Of a stretch of DNA of 21,724 nucleotides, positions 15,648 through 21,724 are shown in pieces. This stretch comes from JACCYI01 sp036389195. GTDB lineage: Bacteria; Actinomycetota; Thermoleophilia; Solirubrobacterales; Solirubrobacteraceae. The notes beneath the pieces were generated by a model, which did not search any database, had not been told where the DNA came from, and saw only the letters and a program-made list of their open reading frames with translations. Numbering within the stretch: the stretch's first letter is position 1; each line of letters starts with the position of its first letter. The DNA lies in NCBI GenBank assembly GCA_036389195.1, contig DASVQH010000415.1, positions 1 through 21,724 of the forward strand. Reading direction: 5' to 3'. A program made the translations under genes and the position numbers.

Positions 15648-16012
15648 AGCCGGAGGAGGCGGTCGAGCGGGCGCGCGCGGCGGCCGCGCGGCGGCGCGCG
15701 GGGGGCGGCTACGCGCTCGACGTCGAGCCGGGCGCGCTGGCGGCCGGCGAGCCGGTGACGCGCGAGCAGCTGCTCGAATGGGCGCTGATCGAGCCCGACC
15801 CCGGGCTCGTGCGCTCCACCCGCCGCTACGGCGCCCCGATCACCTGGGCCAAGCGCGGGCTCGTGCACGTCCTGCGCCAGTACTTCACCGAGGCCCATGC
15901 GCAGCAGACGCGGTTCAACCTCCACATGGTCGCGGCCTGGACCGACCTGGAGGCTCGGGTCGCGGCGCTGGAGGAGACGGCGGCCGAGCGGAAGCCGCGG
16001 CCGCCCGCGTGA
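15644..16012 (+). CDS. Small helical, coiled-coil-like protein in the polysaccharide operon (122 aa), function unknown
   Basis: The N-terminus is an Ala/Arg-rich helix. The middle holds a conserved-looking TWAKRGLVHVLRQYFTEAHAQQTRFNLHMV segment (about residues 70-100, split in two helices). The end is a Leu/Ala/Glu heptad-like helix (LEARVAALEE). I recall similar LLRxY...QQTxFN helices next to methyltransferase or glycosyltransferase domains in polysaccharide clusters, but cannot name a family. It starts with a GTG overlapping the DD-peptidase fusion stop and ends overlapping the GT4 start, both GTGA, so it should be made in step with both. A scaffold or partner for the GT4 is plausible inference. 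Confidence 0.7.
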   Translation: MKPEEAVERARAAAARRRAGGGYALDVEPGALAAGEPVTREQLLEWALIEPDPGLVRSTRRYGAPITWAKRGLVHVLRQYFTEAHAQQTRFNLHMVAAWTDLEARVAALEETAAERKPRPPA

Positions 16013-17097
16013 TCGTCCACCAGCTGCTCTCGGGTGCCGGTCCGCACGACGCGGTCACGGGCCAGGCCCTCGCCTACCGCCGCCGCTTCGACGCCTGGGG
16101 CTGGGGCGGGCGCGACCACGCCGCGACCGCCGATCCGCGCCTGGGCCGCGCCGTCCGCCCCCTCCACGCGCTGGAGGCCGCGCCGACCGACGTCCTGCTG
16201 CTCCACTACTCCGCGCACGCGCCGGGCCTGGCCCCGCTCCTGAAGCGCCCCAACCCGAAGGCGCTGGTCTTCCACAACGTCACGCCCGCGCGCTACTTCT
16301 GGGACTGGGATCCGATCACCGCGGTGCGTTGCGAGGTCGGGCGCGAGCAGCTCGCGCGCTTCGCGCCGGCCGTCGACCTCGCGGTCGGGGTGTCCGCCTA
16401 CAACGTCGCCGAGCTCGAGGCCGCCGGCGCGCGCGAGACGGCGGTCGTGCCGATCCTCGTCGAGCCGGCGCGCCTGGGGCCGCCGGGGCCGGCGCGCGCC
16501 GGCGCGGGGCCGGGTCCGCACCTCCTCTTCGTCGGCCGCCTGGCGCCCCACAAGCGCCAGGACGAGCTGATCCGCACGCTCGCCCTCCTGCGCGCCGAGC
16601 ACGCGACCGACGCCCGCCTGACGCTCGTCGGCGCGCCCGCCTCGGCCGCCTACGCCGACGGCCTGCGCGCCCTCGCCGACCGCCTGGCCCCCGGCGCGGT
16701 GACGATCGAGCATGGCCTCTCCGCTCCCGAGCTCGCCGACCGCTACCGCGCGGCCGACGCCTTCGTCTGCCTCAGCGAGCACGAGGGCTTCTGCGTGCCG
16801 CTGCTGGAGGCGTTCCACTTCGGGGTTCCGGTGGTCGCGCGCCCGGCGGGCGGGATCGCCGAGGTCGCGGGCGACGCGGCGCTGCTGACCGAGGACGCCG
16901 ACCTCGCGGTGGTGGCCGAGCTGGCGCTGGCCGCGGCGACCGACGCGGAGCTGCGCGGCGAGCTGATCGCCCGCGGCCGCGCGCGGCTGGACGAGTACGA
17001 GCCCGCGAAGGTCGCCGCCGCGTTGCGCGCCGCGCTCGAGCGCGTAGCATCGGGCACATGGAACGCCACGAAGCCGAGCGGCGCGCCGCCGAGCTGA
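16009..17097 (+). CDS. Family 4 glycosyltransferase
   Basis: A 362-residue GT-B-fold retaining transferase. The N-terminal half has an acceptor-side Rossmann fold (LLLHYSAHAP, FHNVTPARYFWDWD). The C-terminal half has the nucleotide-sugar site: LLFVGRLAPHKRQDELI, with Lys and Arg that contact phosphates, and the E-x7-E motif E259...E267 in EHEGFCVPLLEA. The FHNVTPARYF segment is common in GT4 enzymes of bacterial surface glycans. Start GTG 16009 overlaps the previous stop; no Shine-Dalgarno is visible. Its 3' end contains the promoter and first 13 codons of the next gene. The sugar added is not predictable. Confidence 0.88.
   Translation: MIVHQLLSGAGPHDAVTGQALAYRRRFDAWGWGGRDHAATADPRLGRAVRPLHALEAAPTDVLLLHYSAHAPGLAPLLKRPNPKALVFHNVTPARYFWDWDPITAVRCEVGREQLARFAPAVDLAVGVSAYNVAELEAAGARETAVVPILVEPARLGPPGPARAGAGPGPHLLFVGRLAPHKRQDELIRTLALLRAEHATDARLTLVGAPASAAYADGLRALADRLAPGAVTIEHGLSAPELADRYRAADAFVCLSEHEGFCVPLLEAFHFGVPVVARPAGGIAEVAGDAALLTEDADLAVVAELALAAATDAELRGELIARGRARLDEYEPAKVAAALRAALERVASGTWNATKPSGAPPS
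17023..17050 (+). promoter_or_regulatory. Promoter of the 79-aa gene inside the GT4 coding end
   Basis: TTGCGC (17023-17028), a 16-base spacer and TAGCAT (17045-17050) are followed by 7 bases and ATG 17058. This is the only start in the window where I see both a -35-like and a -10-like hexamer at leaderless spacing. Confidence 0.5.
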
Positions 17098-17297
17098 ACG
17101 AGACCCACCCCGACCGGGCGAGGTACCACTGGCTCGTGCGCAAGGCGGGCGACGGCTGGGACCTCGCGCGCGTCCCGGTGCCGGCCGGCCACGTCGACCC
17201 GCTGAAGACGACCGTCGAGGCCAAGCCCAAGCCGGCTGAGCCCGACGACCCCCGCCCCGCCTTCATCCGGAACGTCGGCGGGCCGTGGGCGACCTGA
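17058..17297 (+). CDS. Small conserved hypothetical protein (79 aa)
   Basis: A soluble, charged protein: a helical start (RHEAERRAAELNETHPDRARYHWLVRK), a strand pair (GWDLARVPVP) and a Pro-rich tail with KPKPAEPDDPRP. The AAELNxxHPDRxxxxWLVR opening is, to my knowledge, a recurrent actinobacterial small-protein pattern of unknown role. It starts inside the GT4 gene, overlapping it by 40 bases in another frame, with its own promoter. That makes it more likely a separate unit than part of the polysaccharide operon. It converges on the propeller-like gene 10 bases away. Confidence 0.7.
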   Translation: MERHEAERRAAELNETHPDRARYHWLVRKAGDGWDLARVPVPAGHVDPLKTTVEAKPKPAEPDDPRPAFIRNVGGPWAT

Positions 17298-17299
17298 TC

Positions 17300-17327
17300 C
17301 GCCGGCGCTAGGCGCTCCCCGCCGGCG
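17300..17327. terminator. Possible bidirectional terminator hairpin at a convergent junction
   Basis: Two copies of the self-palindromic octamer CGCCGGCG (17300-17307 and 17320-17327) can pair as an 8-bp stem with a 12-base loop across the junction of the convergent 79-aa and 383-aa genes. There is no T-tract. The placement is suggestive, but GC-rich sequence makes chance pairing likely. Confidence 0.3.
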
Positions 17328-18459
17328 CCGCCGCGTCCAGGTCGGCCCACCTCGGCGTCTCGCCGTCGGACCAGTACAGGGCGCGGTGGCCGTCGCCGAG
17401 GTCGCTGGTCGTCAGCGCGATGTGGCCGATCGCGCCCTGCGCCAGATCACGACGGCCGCCGCGCTCGAGCAGGCTGAGGATGCCGCCGTCGGTGAAGGCG
17501 ACCACGTCCCCCGCGCTCGCGGTGCCCGTGAGCCCGGGGACGGTCACCGAGCGGCGGACCCGGCCGGTCTTCAGATCGAGGACGACGAGCATCCCGGTCA
17601 GCCCCTGCTGGGTCTCCACCTCGACCTGGTAGAGCAGCCGGCGGCCGTCGAGAGCGATGAACCTTCCTGGCGGCCCCGTCGGCTTGACGCCGTCGCCGAG
17701 CACGGCGACGAGGTCGACCTGGCGGCGCGTCCGCAGCCGGCACGCGGTCACCGTGCCGTCGCCCGCCTCGCTCACGACCAGGCCGCCGGCGCGCAGCAGC
17801 ACGGTGCGGCGCCGGGGCAGGCACGCGGCACGGCGACGCGTGCGCAGCGCGGGATGCTCGGCCACCGCATCCGGCTCGACCGCCAACGGAGCGGAGAACG
17901 CGCTGGGCCCGGCCTGCCAGTAGAGCCGGTCGCCGCCGACGGCGGGCGCGCGCAGCGCCGTGCCGGAAGCGAGGGTGCGCTCCCCGCCGCCGATGTCGCG
18001 CTGCACGAGCGTCTTCCCGTCGGCCACGACGAGCGCCCCGGGGACGGCGGTGACGTCGGCGAGCGTGTCCTCGTCCTCGCTCGTCGCCCGGACCTTGCGG
18101 CGGGTCCGCAGATCGAAGAGCTGGTGCTGCTCGACGTCGAAGGACTCGGCGTAGGAGAAGGACTCGACCGTCCACAGGTAGCGACCGGCCACGACGCCGC
18201 GGACCTCGACGGAGATCGACTCGTCCGAGTTGCCGGACTCGACCGCGACCTTGCTCTTGCGGCCCGTCAGGCGGCTGCAGGCGACGATGGCGCGGTCGCC
18301 CGAGCGCTTGCCCGGCGCGCGCGCGAAGACCTGGACCGCCGCGTCCTCGTAGTCGATCCGCTGGCCCTGCTTGGCGCCGCAGTCGGCCGCCGCGCCCGCC
18401 GCCGGGAAGACGAGGACGGCGAGCAGCGCGGCCGTCGCCGTGGCAAGCGCGCGCCTCAC
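17308..18459 (-). CDS. Secreted beta-propeller-like hypothetical protein (383 aa)
   Basis: Signal peptide at residues 1-25 (Arg-Arg, Ala/Leu core, GAAA before DCG), so the mature protein is exported. The mature part is a series of short beta-rich repeats with the cadence 'value displayed, label, next value' seen in WD40-like or PQQ-like propellers: YLWTVESFSYAES, LFDLRTRRKVRA, ALVVADGKTLVQRDI, RLYWQAGPSAFSA, LVVLDLKTGRVRRSVTV and ALYWSDGETPRWADL. There is no catalytic motif I recognise. The start GTG 18459 overlaps the MBL-hydrolase stop (GTGA on the minus strand), so it is translated after that gene. A role in binding a ligand or envelope component is only inference. Confidence 0.72.
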   Translation of the reverse strand: MRRALATATAALLAVLVFPAAGAAADCGAKQGQRIDYEDAAVQVFARAPGKRSGDRAIVACSRLTGRKSKVAVESGNSDESISVEVRGVVAGRYLWTVESFSYAESFDVEQHQLFDLRTRRKVRATSEDEDTLADVTAVPGALVVADGKTLVQRDIGGGERTLASGTALRAPAVGGDRLYWQAGPSAFSAPLAVEPDAVAEHPALRTRRRAACLPRRRTVLLRAGGLVVSEAGDGTVTACRLRTRRQVDLVAVLGDGVKPTGPPGRFIALDGRRLLYQVEVETQQGLTGMLVVLDLKTGRVRRSVTVPGLTGTASAGDVVAFTDGGILSLLERGGRRDLAQGAIGHIALTTSDLGDGHRALYWSDGETPRWADLDAAAPAGSA

Positions 18460-19202
18460 CGCTTGACCTGCGATCCCCCCACGATGCCGTCCGCGCCCGT
18501 GTCGTCGAAGCGGATCCACGCCTTGTTGGTCCCGTCGTAGTCCGGCGCCCACAGGACGAGCGTCGCCTCGCGGTCCCACACCGAGCAGCGCTCCTCCCCC
18601 TCGGGGTCCTGCCCGCGCCAGATCCGCACGAACGGGTTGCTCGCGGCCTCCTCGCCGGCCGTGGTCGGCTCGCGGTGGCCGGGGTGCAGGACGGTCTGCG
18701 CCGGCAGGTCGGCCAGGCGCAGCACCGAGGCGCGCAGGTCGTCGTAGCCCGTGGCCCCCGGGGCGAAGGTGCCGCCCACCGTGCCCTTGAACAGCACGTC
18801 GGCGGTGAAGCAGTCCGTGCCGTCGACGAGCAGCGCGACGTGGCCCGCGGCATGGCCGGGCGTGTGCAGCACCTCGATGCGCAGGTCGCCGTACTCCAGG
18901 ACGTCGCCGTCGTCGACGGTGCGCCCGACGCCCTCGACGCCGCCCTCGCCGGCGGTCCAGGGGTGGGCGACGACCTCCGCGCCGGGGAACGCCGCGCGGT
19001 ACTCGTCGAGGCCGGCGAGGTGGTCGCCGTGGTGATGGGTGACGAGGATCGCGTCGACCGTCACGCCGAGCTCACGCGCCTTGTCGATCAGCGGTCCGAC
19101 CTCGCCGTTGCCGTCGACGAAGACCGCGTGACCGCCCTCGCGATCGGCCACCAGGTAGGCGTTGGACAGCCAGGTCGGGCTCTCGGTGCGTTCGATGATC
19201 AT
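18456..19202 (-). CDS. MBL-fold metallohydrolase (glyoxalase II-like)
   Basis: A 248-residue cytoplasmic metallo-beta-lactamase-fold hydrolase. The dinuclear metal ligands are complete: H56-H-H58-G-D60-H61, H117 (HTPGHAAGH), D135 (FTADVLF) and H176 (HPGHREPTT). The glyoxalase-II-like order and GHxxPTT ending suggest a thioester or related hydrolase. The last 45 residues (after NPFVRIWRG) are an extension (LVLWAPDYDGTNKAWIRFDD) that I do not recognise from hydroxyacylglutathione hydrolases. ATG 19202 follows TAGGAT by 8 bases. It is first in a two-gene unit with the secreted propeller protein. The substrate is unknown. Confidence 0.88.
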   Translation of the reverse strand: MIIERTESPTWLSNAYLVADREGGHAVFVDGNGEVGPLIDKARELGVTVDAILVTHHHGDHLAGLDEYRAAFPGAEVVAHPWTAGEGGVEGVGRTVDDGDVLEYGDLRIEVLHTPGHAAGHVALLVDGTDCFTADVLFKGTVGGTFAPGATGYDDLRASVLRLADLPAQTVLHPGHREPTTAGEEAASNPFVRIWRGQDPEGEERCSVWDREATLVLWAPDYDGTNKAWIRFDDTGADGIVGGSQVKR

Positions 19203-19210
19203 CGGACGCG

Positions 19211-19216
19211 ATCCTA
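19211..19216 (-). promoter_or_regulatory. -10 element of the MBL-hydrolase gene
   Basis: TAGGAT on the minus strand, 8 bases before ATG 19202. It is the same hexamer as at the ferritin gene. It shares a 50-base divergent gap with the GIDE-protein promoter, and no -35 is obvious. Confidence 0.45.
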
Positions 19217-19240
19217 ACCGCGGGCCGCCGGGGCGTCGCG

Positions 19241-19246
19241 TACCTT
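19241..19246 (+). promoter_or_regulatory. -10 element of the GIDE-domain gene (leaderless type)
   Basis: TACCTT ends 6 bases before ATG 19253. No Shine-Dalgarno fits between them, which suggests leaderless translation. Confidence 0.5.
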
Positions 19247-19252
19247 GAGGCC

Positions 19253-20044
19253 ATGATCATCGGCGGTGTCATCTGCCTCGCGCTCTCGGCCGTGGCCCTC
19301 TACTTCTTCTTCGACGCGCGGGGGACGCTGCAGGCGGCCCAGAAGTCCGAGACGCTCACCTGCGGGGAGATCGACGAGCTCTCCCAGGCGGCGGCCGAGG
19401 CGGTCGGCGCGGGCAGCTTCTCGCACGCGTGCGAGGTGGCCGGCGTGGCGGTCGGCGCGGAGCACGGGCCGCTGCACGCGCCGGAGTCCGGCGTCGAGTG
19501 CATCTGGCACCGCAGCACGGTGACCGAGCACTACTGGGACTGGGAGCGCGACTCCGACGGCGACCGCCGGCGCGTGCGCAAGGAGCGCCAGCTCTCCTCC
19601 CACGCCTCCGAGACCGCGTTCATCGTCGACGACGGGACGGGCAAGATCCCGGTCGACCCCCGCGGCGCGGACATCGACGGCGAGGAGAAGGTCGTCGACC
19701 GCATGGAGGACGCCGACGACGGGCGCTCGGGCGGCGGCAGCGGGTTCGCCTCGCTCGTGGCGAACCTCGGCCAGAGCCTGATGGGCGGCGACTCCACCAT
19801 CGCGCTGGAGTACGAGGAGTGGGTCATCCGCTCCGGCGCGCGGGTCTACGCGCTCGGGGAGGTCCGCGACGACGGCGGCCGCGTGCGGCTGGCCAAGCCG
19901 GCGAAGGGCAAGATGATCATCTCGACGCGGTCGGAGGAGGAGGTCACGGGCTCGGCGCGCAAGACCATGACCCTCGCGGCGGTCGGCGCCGGCGTGCTCG
20001 ACCTGGCGGGCATCGGGCTGATCGTGGCGGGCCTTCTGGCGTAG
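19253..20044 (+). CDS. GIDE-domain membrane protein without RING (263 aa)
   Basis: The N-terminal helix (IIGGVICLALSAVALYFFF) and a C-terminal helix (about 240-262, AAVGAGVLDLAGIGLIVAGLL) place the middle between two membrane anchors. The central region matches the GIDE/BAM-type domain known from the mitochondrial E3 ligase MUL1: CIWHRSTVTEHYWDWE, SETAFIVDDGTGKIPVDPRGA, and EEWVIRSGARVYALGEVRDDGG. Eukaryotic members end in a RING finger; here there are no RING cysteines, and the protein stops after the second helix. Bacterial stand-alone GIDE proteins are known but have no settled function, with a role in membrane stress or envelope sensing proposed by analogy. It is divergent from the MBL gene. 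Confidence 0.8.
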   Translation: MIIGGVICLALSAVALYFFFDARGTLQAAQKSETLTCGEIDELSQAAAEAVGAGSFSHACEVAGVAVGAEHGPLHAPESGVECIWHRSTVTEHYWDWERDSDGDRRRVRKERQLSSHASETAFIVDDGTGKIPVDPRGADIDGEEKVVDRMEDADDGRSGGGSGFASLVANLGQSLMGGDSTIALEYEEWVIRSGARVYALGEVRDDGGRVRLAKPAKGKMIISTRSEEEVTGSARKTMTLAAVGAGVLDLAGIGLIVAGLLA

Positions 20045-20059
20045 GGGAGCGCCGGCCTC

Positions 20060-21724
20060 TCAGTACGTGATCTTCGACTGGTCGTAGATCAGCCGGCGGG
20101 TCGAGACGTCGGGGCCGGGGATGCGCGGATCGAGCCGGTAGAGGCGGAACTGGCGGTTGATGCGCAGCGGGGCGCCGATGACGTCGGCCGGCCGGCGCTG
20201 GGTCATGAACACCAGCGCGTAGTCGGCCTTGCGGCCCGCGGGCGGGTGGGGGAAGAAGCCCGACAGGGGGTCGAGCGCCGAGACCGGACGGCCGGCCAGC
20301 ATGTACCAGCTCCACAGCTGGTAGCCGCTCTGCGGGACGTCGATGCGCACCGACGCGCCGGCGGGGAGCTCGCGGTCCCACTCGCGCAGCTGGAGGACCG
20401 AGGGCGAGGCGTGGTCGTAGGTCTCGTCGATCTCCTGGCGCGCGCCGTTGGCCAGCGCCACCGCCAGGGCGCAGAACAGAAGCGCCGCCGCGACCCGCGG
20501 CGGACCGCGGCGGGCGCGCTGCCACCACGCCGCCAGCCCGGCCACCGCCAGGGTGACGACGAGCGGCCCGGTGAAGGCCAGCGCCTTGAAGTAGAAGAGC
20601 TGACCCTGGCCGCGCGCGTAGAAGTACGCGCCGATCGCCAGCCCGGTCAGGATCACCGCCGCGAGGCCGGCGCGCAGCTCGCGCGCGGCGACCGCCCGCC
20701 AGCCCGCGACCGCCGCCGCCAGCACCCCGCCGACGATCGGCACCGCGACGGCGGGGGGCGCGTACATGGCGAAGAACCACCCGACCGGCAGGTACGGCAG
20801 GGCGTTGCCCGACCAGCCGCCGAGGTCGGTCCACGGCGCCAGCACCGCCGCCGCGCTCAGCGCCTTCTCGGCCACGCCGCGGACCAGCACGGCGACGACC
20901 GGGACGGCGACGACCGCGGCGAGCGCCCACGCGGCCGGGCGCGCCCGCGGCCCGGGGATCCGGCGCAGCTCGGCCCACCAGCCGCGCGGCGCCCGCCACG
21001 CCACCACCGCGAGGAACACCGCGGGGAACGGCAGCAGCAGCGGGTAGGCGAACAGCGCCAGCGCCAGGAAGACGCCCAGCAGCGCGAACGTGCGCCGGCT
21101 CGGCGCCACCAGCGCCCGCCAGCCGACCAGCAGCACGAACGGCAGCGCGAACAGCCCCCAGGTCTGGTTGTAGTACGGGTGGATGGCGACGTAGACGGCG
21201 ATGCGGTCCAGCGGCACGAGCAGCGCCGCCGCGGCGGCGGGCAGCGCGCCGAAGCCGAGCCCGAGGCGGACCAGCAGGAAGATGCCCAGCGAGAACAGCC
21301 CGCACAGCAGCGCGGCGACCGTCGAGAACGCGACGATCGGGTCCTGGCCCGCCAGCTCGGAGACCGCCGCGAGCGTCGAGTAGATCGGCACCTTGGAGCG
21401 CCACACGACCGGCATGCGGTCGACCGGCAGCTCCGGGCGCACGGCGGTGGGCGGCGCCTCCTGCAGCAGCTTCGCGACGCCGACCGCGATCACGGCGTCC
21501 CCGTTCTGGCCGTGGACGGTGGCGAAGCCGGAGCGGAAGACCGGGACGAGCGCGATCGCGGCGACGAGGGTGGCGACGGCGAGCGGCAGCGCGACGCGCA
21601 GCGGCCAGTCGGCCGCGCGGGCCGGCGCGGCCGGGCCGCCGCCGCCGGCGCGCCGCCGCACCGCGACCGCCCCCGCCGCGCCGCCGGCCAGGACCACCGC
21701 GAGCGCCGCCGGCATCGGCACGTG
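20060..21724 (-). CDS. GT-C-like multi-pass membrane protein, N-terminus probably outside window
   Basis: At least 554 codons are visible. The frame is open to the window edge, so GTG 21721 is only the outermost start inside the window. About ten to twelve hydrophobic helices run to residue about 400. An early outside-loop segment (HGQNGDAVIAVGVAKLLQ) carries an acidic pair-like GD, and there are long aromatic loops (VAIHPYYNQTWGLF, LPYLPVGWFFAMY). The last 130 residues form a soluble domain (IDVPQSGYQLWSWYMLAGRPV, RQFRLYRLD). The architecture resembles GT-C glycosyltransferases and uncharacterised actinobacterial relatives; activity is inferred. It converges with the GIDE gene 15 bases away. 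It could act on the same cell-surface glycan, but nothing links it directly to the cluster. Confidence 0.65.
   Translation of the reverse strand, partial: HVPMPAALAVVLAGGAAGAVAVRRRAGGGGPAAPARAADWPLRVALPLAVATLVAAIALVPVFRSGFATVHGQNGDAVIAVGVAKLLQEAPPTAVRPELPVDRMPVVWRSKVPIYSTLAAVSELAGQDPIVAFSTVAALLCGLFSLGIFLLVRLGLGFGALPAAAAALLVPLDRIAVYVAIHPYYNQTWGLFALPFVLLVGWRALVAPSRRTFALLGVFLALALFAYPLLLPFPAVFLAVVAWRAPRGWWAELRRIPGPRARPAAWALAAVVAVPVVAVLVRGVAEKALSAAAVLAPWTDLGGWSGNALPYLPVGWFFAMYAPPAVAVPIVGGVLAAAVAGWRAVAARELRAGLAAVILTGLAIGAYFYARGQGQLFYFKALAFTGPLVVTLAVAGLAAWWQRARRGPPRVAAALLFCALAVALANGARQEIDETYDHASPSVLQLREWDRELPAGASVRIDVPQSGYQLWSWYMLAGRPVSALDPLSGFFPHPPAGRKADYALVFMTQRRPADVIGAPLRINRQFRLYRLDPRIPGPDVSTRRLIYDQSKITY

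Overview
The window is very GC-rich (well above 70% by eye) and densely coded. Short leaderless-type promoters, GTGA stop/start overlaps and the protein families point to an actinobacterium. Several features (SelB, an actinobacterial cysteine-rich mini-protein, a polysaccharide locus with MurF-like proteins) would suit a deep lineage such as Thermoleophilia, but that placement is inference. Both ends cut a gene: selB on the left and a membrane glycosyltransferase-like gene on the right. I see no tRNA, rRNA, CRISPR array, insertion sequence or phage gene. No gene-free stretch exceeds 300 bases; the longest gap is about 83 bases.

Layout. (1) 1-1953, housekeeping: the 3' end of selB, a secreted hypothetical protein, a FtnA-type ferritin and a 64-residue Cys-rich basic protein. 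(2) 1976-4524, start of a surface-polysaccharide locus: UDP-glucuronate decarboxylase (UDP-xylose synthase) and a full-length polyprenyl-phosphate sugar-1-phosphate transferase. (3) 4529-6300, an opposite-strand pair: a zinc-ribbon-like hypothetical protein and a GT-C-like membrane protein. (4) 6325-8797: a GT2 glycosyltransferase and an ABC-2 polysaccharide exporter (permease and ATPase). (5) 8841-17097, the most unusual part: three consecutive proteins carrying four MurF-like Mur-ligase modules, the last fused to an S11 D-Ala-D-Ala carboxypeptidase domain, then a small coiled-coil-like protein and a GT4 glycosyltransferase. (6) 17058-21724: a small conserved protein, a secreted propeller-like protein, an MBL-fold hydrolase, a GIDE-domain membrane protein without RING, and a second GT-C-like membrane protein.

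How the genes may work together. UXS supplies UDP-xylose, the sugar transferase primes the lipid carrier, GT2 and GT4 extend the chain, and the Wzm/Wzt-type pair exports it. The MurF-like block lies inside this set and is stitched to the downstream GT4 by 4-base overlaps. Two modules (520-aa protein, and the first half of the 999-aa protein) keep the P-loop lysine, Mg-binding Glu, His and downstream Lys of Mur ligases. The other two (second half of the 999-aa protein, and the N-terminal half of the 747-aa protein) have lost key residues. The block therefore looks like two active ligases paired with two pseudo-ligases, one of them fused to a DD-carboxypeptidase that has no export signal. My working inference is a dedicated amino-acid or peptide ligation pathway acting on a cytoplasmic glycan or nucleotide-linked precursor, rather than ordinary peptidoglycan synthesis.
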